Shown here piece by piece: positions 1 to 6,193 of a DNA stretch of 6,907 nt. Positions within the stretch are counted from its first letter, which is position 1. The number at the start of each line of letters is the position of its first letter. The notes under the pieces were generated by a model. The model had not been told where the DNA came from. It saw only the letters and a program-made list of their open reading frames with translations, and searched no databases. The DNA is from Clostridia bacterium (GTDB taxonomy: Bacteria > Bacillota > Clostridia > Oscillospirales > Acutalibacteraceae). The stretch is from the NCBI GenBank assembly GCA_017437165.1, contig JAFSBS010000025.1, positions 1-6,907 of the forward strand, given 5' to 3'. Position numbers and translations under genes: made by a program.

Positions 1-228
1 GCAACTGATAGCACATCCCCTGAAGAAGATTCCGGCAGTATAATATCCATCGCTATCTTTGCTGTGTTCATTGTTGCGATTATCGTTGTAATTATAATAA
101 CGAATAAAAATCAAAAGAAAAAACAACAAGAACAACTTAACTCCCCTATTCAATCTATTTTTGATACTCAGCAATCAAAACAAATTCAGGATGAATTAAG
201 CAACTATAATAACAATAATTTTCAATAA
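1..228 (+). CDS. C-terminal end of a single-pass membrane protein, function unknown (5' truncated)
   Basis: Frame 1 is open from the window edge to a TAA at 226-228 and gives the last 75 residues of a protein whose start is outside the window. Visible residues 1-12 are acidic and Ser/Pro/Thr-rich (ATDSTSPEEDSG), like an extracytoplasmic linker. Residues about 13-34 form one strongly hydrophobic Ile/Val/Ala/Phe-rich membrane helix. A basic stop-transfer stretch (NKNQKKKQQEQ, 35-45) follows, then a short polar tail rich in Gln and Asn ending in NYNNNNFQ. By the positive-inside rule the tail is cytoplasmic and the missing part is outside, or is a second cytoplasmic domain if more helices precede it. 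The frame ends 8 bases before a strong terminator, which supports it as a real transcript end. No recognisable domain is visible, so no function is assigned. Confidence 0.75.
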   Translation, partial: ATDSTSPEEDSGSIISIAIFAVFIVAIIVVIIITNKNQKKKQQEQLNSPIQSIFDTQQSKQIQDELSNYNNNNFQ

Positions 229-236
229 ACAATAAG

Positions 237-273
237 GGGTTCTGTAGGTTTAATAAGCCTATAGAACCCTTTT
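237..273 (+). terminator. Intrinsic terminator of the left-edge membrane protein gene
   Basis: The left arm GGGTTCTGTAGGTTT (237-251) pairs with the right arm AAGCCTATAGAACCC (255-269). This gives a 15-bp stem with two G-T wobbles and a 3-base AAT loop, followed at once by TTTT (270-273). It starts 8 bases after the stop codon of the plus-strand gene. The U-tail lies on the plus-strand side only, so it mainly serves that gene. Confidence 0.9.
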
Positions 274-407
274 AAAATTGATGAAAATTATGTTTTATAC
301 TACGAACAAACTTCGCCACTCGACGTACCCTTGTACGCCTTCGGGCAAGTCTAAAGCCTTGATTTTGCTCACTTTGTCCATTCTGCATCTTTTTTCCATA
401 TTCCCTG
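274..407. other. Intergenic stretch with small hairpins; possible dispersed repeat
   Basis: This lies between two convergent terminators. The middle part (about 302-350) is more GC-rich than its surroundings and contains several short self-complementary elements: CGAACAAACTTCG, CGTAC-CCTT-GTACG, and GCC-TTCG-GGC with a UUCG loop. No promoter or ribosome binding site is convincing. A small, very Arg-rich frame on the minus strand crosses it but runs through both terminators. The compact hairpins in a non-coding slot resemble a REP-like or other dispersed intergenic repeat. That is an inference, because no second copy exists in this window. Confidence 0.35.
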
Positions 408-454
408 AAAAAGGAACTGTAAAAAAACTTGCGTTTTTTTACAGTTCTTTTTTT
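407..454. terminator. Bidirectional intrinsic terminator between convergent genes
   Basis: GAACTGTAAAAAAA (414-427) pairs with TTTTTTTACAGTTC (434-447). This is a 14-bp perfect stem, extendable by one C-G pair, around the loop CTTGCG. On the plus strand it is followed by seven T (448-454). On the minus strand it is followed by C and then five T (complement of 408-412). It sits only 6 bases beyond the stop codon of the large minus-strand surface protein gene, so it ends that transcript and also blocks read-through from the left. Confidence 0.88.
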
Positions 455-459
455 ATTCA

Positions 460-3400
460 TTATTCGTTTTCTTCAGGCTCTGTTGTTTCAGGTTCTGTTG
501 TTTCAGGTTCTGTTGTTTCAGGCTCTGTTACTTCCGGTTCTGTTACTTCCGGTTCTGTTACTTCCGGTTCTGTAACTTCCGGTTCTGTAACTTCCGGTTC
601 TGTTTCGTCAACAGGAGGTACAGAGCTTTCGTAACGTGATTTTGCAGCATTTACAACCGCAGAATAGTCTTCGTCTGTAATACCATTCATTCCGTCAAAG
701 TCACCCGCAACTAAATATGCATTTTCGAGAGAAATATTTTCAGTTGCGTCAAGTTGTACTATCATACAGTCAAGAACGTCACAAACACCATCACCATTGA
801 CATCGCCACGAACAACTACTGTGCGTCTGTCAATTATGTTGTTATTTTCATCGTAAACAGTAATAACTGAACCTGTACCATAAAGTACAACATCCTGATA
901 AACATAACTTGCTTCAACTGTTGCAGTATAGTTACCATTTAATGTAACAACATCTGCTACACCGTCTTCATTATCTTCAACTACTACATAGTCTTTTACA
1001 GCAGTTGCTTTTTCTTCATTTACTGTGTAAACACCGTCAATATCAATATAAGTAAAGCCATTTGTTTCAGCATAACTTGCCGCATAACCTGAGTTACCGT
1101 AAATTACAAAATCTTCGTATTTTGTATAAGTTTTTGTTGGTTCTTCACCTTCGGCACCCTCTGCAATTGTAACATCGTAACCAAAGGCATAATCACCTAT
1201 ACTGGTTGTAACGGTATCAGGAATTCTTACATATTTGAGGTTTTCACAACTAATAAATGCTTCTGAACCTATCATAGTAACTGTTGATGGAATAATTACT
1301 GTTGAGAATGTAGCATCTTTAAATGCATAATTTCTGATAGCTTTTACTGCTGCTCCATTATTTGTTTTTTCAGGAATGGTTACAACTGAACCGGTACCAT
1401 TATAACCAATAATTATTGCTGAACCTTCAATTTCATGGAAATCAAATTCTTGTATAGCACAACCTTCATTTTTACATACATTATTAACAAAATTGTGCCC
1501 TGTTGCAGGAATTAAATCTTCTTTAATTTTTTCTTCACATACAGTACACTCTGTATATTTTGTACCTGTTTCTGTACAAGTTGCATATTTTTCTGTTATC
1601 CATTCACTTTCGGTGTGACCTTTTGCAGGGATAACTTCACCGACTTCAACGATTTCGATACAGTCAAGACAGAGTTTGTCGCCTGTATAGCCTTCTTCTG
1701 TACAAGTTGCTTCTTTAGCATCAAGAAGTTCATAATTTGCGTGATTTGTTGCCGGAATTTCTTTTGTTCCCAAATTTTCACCACAAACTGAACAAACTAC
1801 TTTTCTTTCACCTACTACAAAGCAAGTTGGTTGTGTAATAACTTCACCATCTGCTTCTGTATGTGCTATTTTTTCTACTACTGCAGTAACGTCTTCTTTA
1901 CCGCAGACTGTACATTTACCGGTTTTCACACCTTCTTCTGTACAAGTTGCAGGAGTTGTTACTTCCCATTCTTCTACTGTGTGTGGTAAAGCAGGAATTT
2001 CTTCGCCCTTATCAAGAATTTTCTTACAATCAGGGCAATATAAGTAGCCTGTGTGACCTGCTTCTGTACAAGTTGCGTCTTTAGAATTTACTCTACGTGA
2101 TTCAGGGTGATTTGTAGCAGGAATTACATCTGTAACATTTTCTTCACAAACTGTACATTTACCTGTCTTTTCACCTGCTTCTGTACAAGTTGCTTCTGTT
2201 ACAGTTTCCCATTCTTCTACATTGTGACCTAATTTATCAATTACTTCGCCCTCGGTGAGAACTGTTTCACAAAGTGGACAGAACATATCACCTGTGTAAC
2301 CGTCTTCTACGCAAGTCGGGTCTTTTGCATCTTTGAGGTAAGCACCTGCGTGGTCAAGTGCAGCAACTTCTTCTGTTACTGTTTCCTCACATCTTGTACA
2401 AATACCGCTTTTTGAACCTTTTTCTGTACAAGTTGGTTTATTTGTTTCTGTATCCCATTCTTCTACATTATGACCTAATTTGTCGATAGTTTCGCCTGTC
2501 TCGAGTATTTCTTCACAATCAGGACAAACTTTATCGCCTGTGTAGCCTTCTTCTTCACAAGTTGATTCTTTCGCACCTACAATTGAAGCATTTTTATGGT
2601 TAATTGCTTCAACATCTTCTTTTACTTCGTTTTCACAAACTGTACAAACACCGGTTTTTTCACCGACTTCAAGGCAAGTTGGGGCTTTTGTTACTTCCCA
2701 TTCTTCTACTGTGTGTGGTAAAGCCGGAATTTCTTCACCTGATACTACGATTTTTTTACAATCGTTACAATATGTATCACCTGTGTAACCTGCTTTTTCG
2801 CAAGTTGCTTCTTCTTCACCAAGTTTTTGGTGTGTATGTTCGAGTACTGCAAGTTCTTCTGTCACTTCAGTTTCACAAACTGTACAAACACCTTTTTTAG
2901 AACCTTTTTCAATACAAGTTGGTTCAAGAACTGTTTCCCATTCTTCTATTGTATGAGCAAGTATTTCAATTTCTCTTGTTTCAAGTTCTTTTTCGCAAAG
3001 AGTACATTTTTTTACTTCTGTACCTGCTTTTTCACAAGTTGCTTCTTCTTTTACTTCCCATTCGCCAACTGTATGATTTTCAGGGTCAAGCGGAAGTATT
3101 ACTGTATCCATTTCCAATTCGCAAACAGTACATTTATAAAGTATCTGACCATTGAATTTACAATCTGATGGTGTTTTAGTTCCCTCATCTTTTGTATGGT
3201 CTTTCATTCCAAGATGAAGAACGCCTTTTAAATTGAGAGCTTCATTGTTTTCTGCAATCTTTAATTCTTTTTGTAATGTAAATACATATTTAACATTCTT
3301 TAATGCAGAACCCGGGAATGCACCCTCTGCAATATTTTTTACTGTTTCAGGCATTGCATAAGTTTTGCCTTCAAAAGCAATCGGAAATGCAACAATTGTA

Positions 3401-4293
3401 TCTACTTCTGAATTATAGATAACTCCATCATCATAAGATTTGAAGTTTTTATTTGCACCGTCAACTTTAAATTCAACAAGCTCTTTACAACCTACAAAAG
3501 CATTTTTACCAATTGAAATAACACTTGCAGGAATTGTTACAGATGTAATTTTACCACAATTTTTAAATGCTTCATCAGCAATTGCAACAACCGGTAATTC
3601 TGCAGGAATAAATGTCGCTGTAACATTTACATTACCTTCAGGCATTGTAAATTTATTATTTGTTACAGTAATTTTCTCACCTTTTTCGTCAGTTACAACT
3701 AATTCTCTTAAAATATAGTCTTCTGCAGGAGTGATAACTAAAGTAACTTCATCGCCTTTTACTGCAGAGAATTTATCTGTTGCAACTGAACCATTTTGAA
3801 TTTTATCATCAATTACGATATCGTATTTTGTTTCTTCTACCTTTTCAGTGGTTGATTCAACTTCACTTGAAGGTTCTTCTGCTTTTTCTGTTGTTGACTC
3901 TTCTTCACTTGAAGGTTCTTCTACCTTTTCTGTAGTTGATTCAACTTCGCTTGAAGGTTCTTCCACTTTTTCTGTAGTTGACTCTTCTTCACTTGAAGGT
4001 TCTTCTACCTTTTCTGTTGTAGATTCTTCAGTAATGATTTCATCTCCGGCAGGTTCTGTTTCACCCTCGTTATATAACACAGGTTCAGCAACGATTTCCG
4101 GTCTATATGTAGCAGGAATTACAATATCACCTACTGCATCAGTTTTACAACCACTAACGATATACCCTGTACCTTCATCATTAAGGGTGTAAGTTAAATT
4201 TTCAGTATCGTTTGCACCCGCAATTAAAGATGCGCTTACAAACACACCAATTACAAGGGTAAGGGCTAATACTATACTCAATACCTTTTTCAT
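460..4293 (-). CDS. Large secreted dockerin protein with BspA-like LRRs and a His/Cys repeat array
   Basis: A complete 1277-residue exported protein. Residues 1-27 are a signal peptide (MKK, hydrophobic core, AGA before Asn28). A BspA-type leucine-rich repeat starts at about 34-63, breaks off, and resumes at 235-345 (AIADEAF, TIPASVISIGKNAF). Between these lie five acidic STTEKVEEPSSE repeats (91-154) and an InlB-B-repeat-like beta domain (155-232, KFTMPEGNVNVTATF). Residues 366-945 hold 14 units of H-x11-13-C-x9-10-C-x2-C plus a short cap. A second LRR_5-like block spans 951-1085, then a beta-rich linker. Two calcium-loop-like segments (D1164-D1175 and D1198-D1209) look like a type I dockerin. 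The tail is TEPEV/TEPET repeats. There is no LPXTG motif or C-terminal membrane helix, so attachment would be through cohesin or other non-covalent contact. Start ATG at 4293 has AAAGGAG six bases upstream. Likely a surface adhesin or scaffold component; the ligand is unknown. Confidence 0.9.
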   Translation of the reverse strand: MKKVLSIVLALTLVIGVFVSASLIAGANDTENLTYTLNDEGTGYIVSGCKTDAVGDIVIPATYRPEIVAEPVLYNEGETEPAGDEIITEESTTEKVEEPSSEEESTTEKVEEPSSEVESTTEKVEEPSSEEESTTEKAEEPSSEVESTTEKVEETKYDIVIDDKIQNGSVATDKFSAVKGDEVTLVITPAEDYILRELVVTDEKGEKITVTNNKFTMPEGNVNVTATFIPAELPVVAIADEAFKNCGKITSVTIPASVISIGKNAFVGCKELVEFKVDGANKNFKSYDDGVIYNSEVDTIVAFPIAFEGKTYAMPETVKNIAEGAFPGSALKNVKYVFTLQKELKIAENNEALNLKGVLHLGMKDHTKDEGTKTPSDCKFNGQILYKCTVCELEMDTVILPLDPENHTVGEWEVKEEATCEKAGTEVKKCTLCEKELETREIEILAHTIEEWETVLEPTCIEKGSKKGVCTVCETEVTEELAVLEHTHQKLGEEEATCEKAGYTGDTYCNDCKKIVVSGEEIPALPHTVEEWEVTKAPTCLEVGEKTGVCTVCENEVKEDVEAINHKNASIVGAKESTCEEEGYTGDKVCPDCEEILETGETIDKLGHNVEEWDTETNKPTCTEKGSKSGICTRCEETVTEEVAALDHAGAYLKDAKDPTCVEDGYTGDMFCPLCETVLTEGEVIDKLGHNVEEWETVTEATCTEAGEKTGKCTVCEENVTDVIPATNHPESRRVNSKDATCTEAGHTGYLYCPDCKKILDKGEEIPALPHTVEEWEVTTPATCTEEGVKTGKCTVCGKEDVTAVVEKIAHTEADGEVITQPTCFVVGERKVVCSVCGENLGTKEIPATNHANYELLDAKEATCTEEGYTGDKLCLDCIEIVEVGEVIPAKGHTESEWITEKYATCTETGTKYTECTVCEEKIKEDLIPATGHNFVNNVCKNEGCAIQEFDFHEIEGSAIIIGYNGTGSVVTIPEKTNNGAAVKAIRNYAFKDATFSTVIIPSTVTMIGSEAFISCENLKYVRIPDTVTTSIGDYAFGYDVTIAEGAEGEEPTKTYTKYEDFVIYGNSGYAASYAETNGFTYIDIDGVYTVNEEKATAVKDYVVVEDNEDGVADVVTLNGNYTATVEASYVYQDVVLYGTGSVITVYDENNNIIDRRTVVVRGDVNGDGVCDVLDCMIVQLDATENISLENAYLVAGDFDGMNGITDEDYSAVVNAAKSRYESSVPPVDETEPEVTEPEVTEPEVTEPEVTEPEVTEPETTEPETTEPETTEPEENE
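469..609 (-). repeat. 15-base tandem repeat encoding the TEPEV/TEPET tail
   Basis: Eight full 15-base units plus a partial one encode five TEPEV, three TEPET and a final TEPE before ENE. On the plus strand the units read GGTTCTGTTACTTCC or GGTTCTGTTGTTTCA with few synonymous changes, so the DNA itself is repetitive. Because the unit is a multiple of three, gain or loss of copies would change tail length without a frameshift. The encoded tail is acidic, Pro-rich and probably extended. Confidence 0.92.
628..810 (-). other. Dockerin-like module (two EF-type calcium loops)
   Basis: Residues 1162-1222 of the surface protein. The first loop, DVNGDGVCDVLD (D1164-D1175), has Asp/Asn at positions 1, 3, 5, 9 and 12, as in type I dockerins. 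The second, DFDGMNGITDED (D1198-D1209), keeps Asp at 1, 3 and 12 but has Met at position 5, so it may bind calcium poorly. Each is followed by a helix-like segment. In dockerin proteins this duplicated module docks onto a cohesin of a scaffoldin or cell-wall protein. No cohesin is encoded in this window. Confidence 0.75.
1459..3198 (-). repeat. Array of 14 His/Cys units (one His, three Cys each)
   Basis: Residues 366-945 of the surface protein. Units begin at His366, 407, 447, 486, 527, 566, 608, 648, 690, 729, 771, 811, 851 and 893, with a cap at His933 (C940, C945). Each has the pattern H-x11-13-C-x9-10-C-x2-C and is 39-42 residues long. Two types are seen. Type A has EEWE after the His and CTVCE at the end. 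Type B has GYTGD before its C-x2-C pair. They mostly alternate, giving an 81-residue super-repeat of about 243 bases. Similar ATCTE/CTVC repeats are familiar from Clostridia surface proteins, but I know of no established function. Four soft ligands per unit would suit a zinc or iron site; disulfides are the alternative. Confidence 0.9.
3832..4023 (-). repeat. 42-base tandem repeat encoding STTEKVEEPSSE units
   Basis: Five starts (residues 91, 105, 119, 133 and 147) of a 14-residue unit STTEKVEEPSSE followed alternately by EE or VE; the last unit is cut after eight residues. The EE/VE alternation implies that a 28-residue pair was the unit of duplication. The segment is strongly acidic and Ser/Thr-rich, and is likely an extended spacer outside the cell. 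Confidence 0.9.
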
Positions 4294-4299
4294 AATTTT

Positions 4300-4306
4300 C
4301 TCCTTT
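4300..4306 (-). promoter_or_regulatory. Ribosome binding site of the surface protein gene
   Basis: On the minus strand AAAGGAG is followed by AAAATT and the ATG at 4293-4291. The good match and 6-base spacing fix this start, and the frame then opens with a typical signal peptide. Confidence 0.85.
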
Positions 4307-4337
4307 ATTTTTGAAAATTTTGGAACAAACCATTTTT

Positions 4338-4366
4338 ATTTTACCACTTTATATTGTACATTTCAA
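4338..4366 (-). promoter_or_regulatory. Sigma-A type promoter of the surface protein gene
   Basis: Read on the minus strand: -35 TTGAAA (4366-4361), 17-base spacer, -10 TAAAAT (4343-4338). Each hexamer matches consensus at five of six positions. Transcription would start near 4330, giving a leader of roughly 35-40 bases up to the ATG. It lies just downstream of the hydA terminator, so the surface protein is expected to be transcribed separately from the hydrogenase operon. Confidence 0.7.
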
Positions 4367-4387
4367 GAGAAAAACAAATATTAAGAA

Positions 4388-4420
4388 ACAAAAACTCGCT
4401 CGTGTTTCCACGAGCGAGAT
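4388..4420 (-). terminator. Intrinsic terminator of the hydrogenase operon
   Basis: CTCGCTCGTG (4395-4404) and CACGAGCGAG (4409-4418) form a perfect 10-bp GC-rich stem around the loop TTTC. On the minus strand the stem is followed by TTTTT (complement of 4394-4390), G, then TTTC. It begins 7 bases past the hydA stop codon. A run of six T on the other side could allow weak action in the plus direction. Confidence 0.9.
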
Positions 4421-4425
4421 GTTTT

Positions 4426-6177
4426 TTAGTATTTTGCTCTTTCAGTATAACCTGTATGAAGAATATCGTGTGCCTTATGGCTACCAGGTTTGCCGAAATA
4501 TTCATCGTAAACAGCCTTAACATCAGGATTTTCGTGTGATTTTCTGATTTTAAGGTTTTTGTCGTCATTATAAAGACCTGCTGCACGAGCTGCTCTTACA
4601 TCTGTAAAGTTCTTAACTGATGCCGGAACAATTGGTTGACCGCCACCATTTACGCAACCACCGGGACAAGCCATAACTTCGATGAAGTCATATTTCTTTT
4701 CGCCTGATTTAACCATATCAAGAACTGTTTTTGCATTTGCAAGACCTGAGCAAACTGCAACATTGATTTCTGCACCGTCAAGGTTATAAGTTGCTTCTTT
4801 AACACCTTCAACACCACGAACATCTTTAAATGCATCAAAGTCAGGAAGTTCTTTATTTGTAACAACTTCGTAAGCAGTACGAAGAGCCGCTTCCATAACG
4901 CCACCTGTTGCACCGAAGATTGTACCTGCACCTGAACCGAGTCCGAATGGTGCATCAAATTCTGCATCAGGAATATTGTTGAAGTTAATACCTGCTTTTT
5001 TAATCATTCTTGCAAGCTCTCTTACTGTGATTGAAGCATCAATATCAGCGAGACCTTTAACTGCTGTGTGGTCAAGTCTTTCTGCTTCAAATTTCTTTGC
5101 AGTACAAGGCATAACAGATACAACATAAATATCTTTAGGGTCAATACCCATTTTTTCTGCATAGAATGTTTTTGCAACTGAACCGAACATACCTTGTGGT
5201 GATTTACAAGATGAAAGGTTAGGAATAAATTCCGGGTAATAGTGTTCACAGAATTTAATCCAGCCCGGTGAGCAAGATGTGATTAAAGGAAGATTCTCTT
5301 TCTTTTCAAATCTCTCAAGGAATTCTGTTGCTTCTTCCATAATTGTAAGGTCAGCAGTAAAGTTTGTATCAAATACTTTATCAAAGCCGAGCATTTTAAG
5401 AGCTGCAACCATTTTACCTGTAACGATTGTACCCATTTCCTTGCCGAATTCTTCACCAAGTGCAACACGAACTGCAGGAGCAGTCTGAACAATGACGTGT
5501 TTTGAAGGGTCGTTGATTGCATCAAATACTTTCTGAGTATCATCTCTTTCAGAAAGAGCACCCGTAGGACAAGCGGTGATACACTGACCGCAAGATACGC
5601 AAGCGACATCATTAAGGTTGTATTCGAATGCTGAACCGATGTGAGTATCAAAACCACGAGCATTTGCACCGATTACAGAAATACCCTGAAGTTTTTCGCA
5701 AGCAGCAACACAACGACGACAGAGAATACACTTCTCGTTATCACGATACATATGAGTTGCAGAATCATCAATTGCATAGTTGATGAAAGCACCATCATAT
5801 TTATTTGCGTCTTCAATACCGTAATCTTTACAAAGTTGTTGAAGCTCGCAGTTACCACTTCTTACACAAGAAAGACATTCTTTTTTGTGTGTTGAAAGGA
5901 TAAGTTCAAGAGTTGTTTTTCTTGATTCAATTACTTTTGGTGTGTTTGTGAAGATTTCCATACCCTCATTTACAGGGAATACGCAAGATGCAACAAGGCT
6001 TCTTGCACCTTTAACTTCAACTACACAAATACGACAAGCACCAATAGCATTTATATCTTTAAGGTAGCAGAGTGTAGGAATTTCAATACCTGCACTATGT
6101 GCAGCTTCGAGAATTGTACTTCCTGCAGGAACTTGATAGTCGAAGCCATTGATTTTAATATTAACTAAATTTTCCAT
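4426..6177 (-). CDS. hydA: [FeFe]-hydrogenase catalytic subunit (HydA/HndD type)
   Basis: A complete 583-residue cytoplasmic enzyme that catalyses reversible H2 oxidation/proton reduction at an H-cluster. Clusters in order: plant-type [2Fe-2S] (C37, C48, C51, C65); His-Cys3 [4Fe-4S] (H97, C101, C104, C110); two ferredoxin-type [4Fe-4S] (C150/153/156/160 and C193/196/199/203). The H-cluster domain has L1 TSCSPGW (300-306), L2 MPCTAKKFE (C358) and L3 EVMACPGGCVNGGG (C504, C508), then the small-subunit-like C-terminal segment to the end. Length and layout match M3-type subunits of trimeric or tetrameric NAD(P)-linked hydrogenases. Oddity: aligned to Clostridium pasteurianus CpI, S303 replaces ligand C300, while proton-path residues E282, E285, R289, C302 and S322 are kept. 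ATG at 6177 has AAGGAGG eight bases upstream. It is the last gene of the operon, 13 bases after hydB. Confidence 0.95.
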   Translation of the reverse strand: MENLVNIKINGFDYQVPAGSTILEAAHSAGIEIPTLCYLKDINAIGACRICVVEVKGARSLVASCVFPVNEGMEIFTNTPKVIESRKTTLELILSTHKKECLSCVRSGNCELQQLCKDYGIEDANKYDGAFINYAIDDSATHMYRDNEKCILCRRCVAACEKLQGISVIGANARGFDTHIGSAFEYNLNDVACVSCGQCITACPTGALSERDDTQKVFDAINDPSKHVIVQTAPAVRVALGEEFGKEMGTIVTGKMVAALKMLGFDKVFDTNFTADLTIMEEATEFLERFEKKENLPLITSCSPGWIKFCEHYYPEFIPNLSSCKSPQGMFGSVAKTFYAEKMGIDPKDIYVVSVMPCTAKKFEAERLDHTAVKGLADIDASITVRELARMIKKAGINFNNIPDAEFDAPFGLGSGAGTIFGATGGVMEAALRTAYEVVTNKELPDFDAFKDVRGVEGVKEATYNLDGAEINVAVCSGLANAKTVLDMVKSGEKKYDFIEVMACPGGCVNGGGQPIVPASVKNFTDVRAARAAGLYNDDKNLKIRKSHENPDVKAVYDEYFGKPGSHKAHDILHTGYTERAKY

Positions 6178-6185
6178 TATCAGTT

Positions 6186-6193
6186 CCTCCTTA
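6186..6193 (-). promoter_or_regulatory. hydA ribosome binding site overlapping the hydB stop codon
   Basis: On the minus strand TAAGGAGG contains both the TAA stop of hydB (6193-6191) and a full AAGGAGG Shine-Dalgarno for hydA, 8 bases before its ATG. This arrangement favours coupled translation and balanced synthesis of the two subunits. Confidence 0.88.

Noticed and set aside
278..301. Possible plus-strand promoter (TTGATG ... TATACT)
   Set aside because: The spacer is only 12 bases and no credible gene follows on that strand.
272..460. Arg-rich 62-residue open frame on the minus strand, its ATG overlapping the surface protein's stop (TAATG)
   Set aside because: It runs through the bidirectional terminator and ends inside the other one, has only a weak GAAGA-like upstream site, and resembles no known family; probably chance coding across an intergenic element.
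460..520. Cell-wall sorting signal at the end of the surface protein
   Set aside because: The C-terminus is TEPEENE with no LPXTG-like motif, hydrophobic segment or basic tail.
469..609. Short regular repeats considered as a CRISPR array
   Set aside because: Units are 15 bases back to back, with no spacers, and translate in-frame as a protein tail; the 42-base tract at 3832-4023 is likewise spacer-free and coding.
278..634. 118-residue plus-strand frame ending in SGSVV/SGSVT repeats
   Set aside because: Its repetitive half is the antisense of the TEPEV/TEPET repeats and the rest crosses a terminator; no ribosome binding site.
3848..4192. Plus-strand frame with SSLEGSSTFSVVDS repeats
   Set aside because: Pure antisense of the STTEKVEEPSSE repeat tract inside a much better supported gene with signal peptide, promoter and ribosome binding site.
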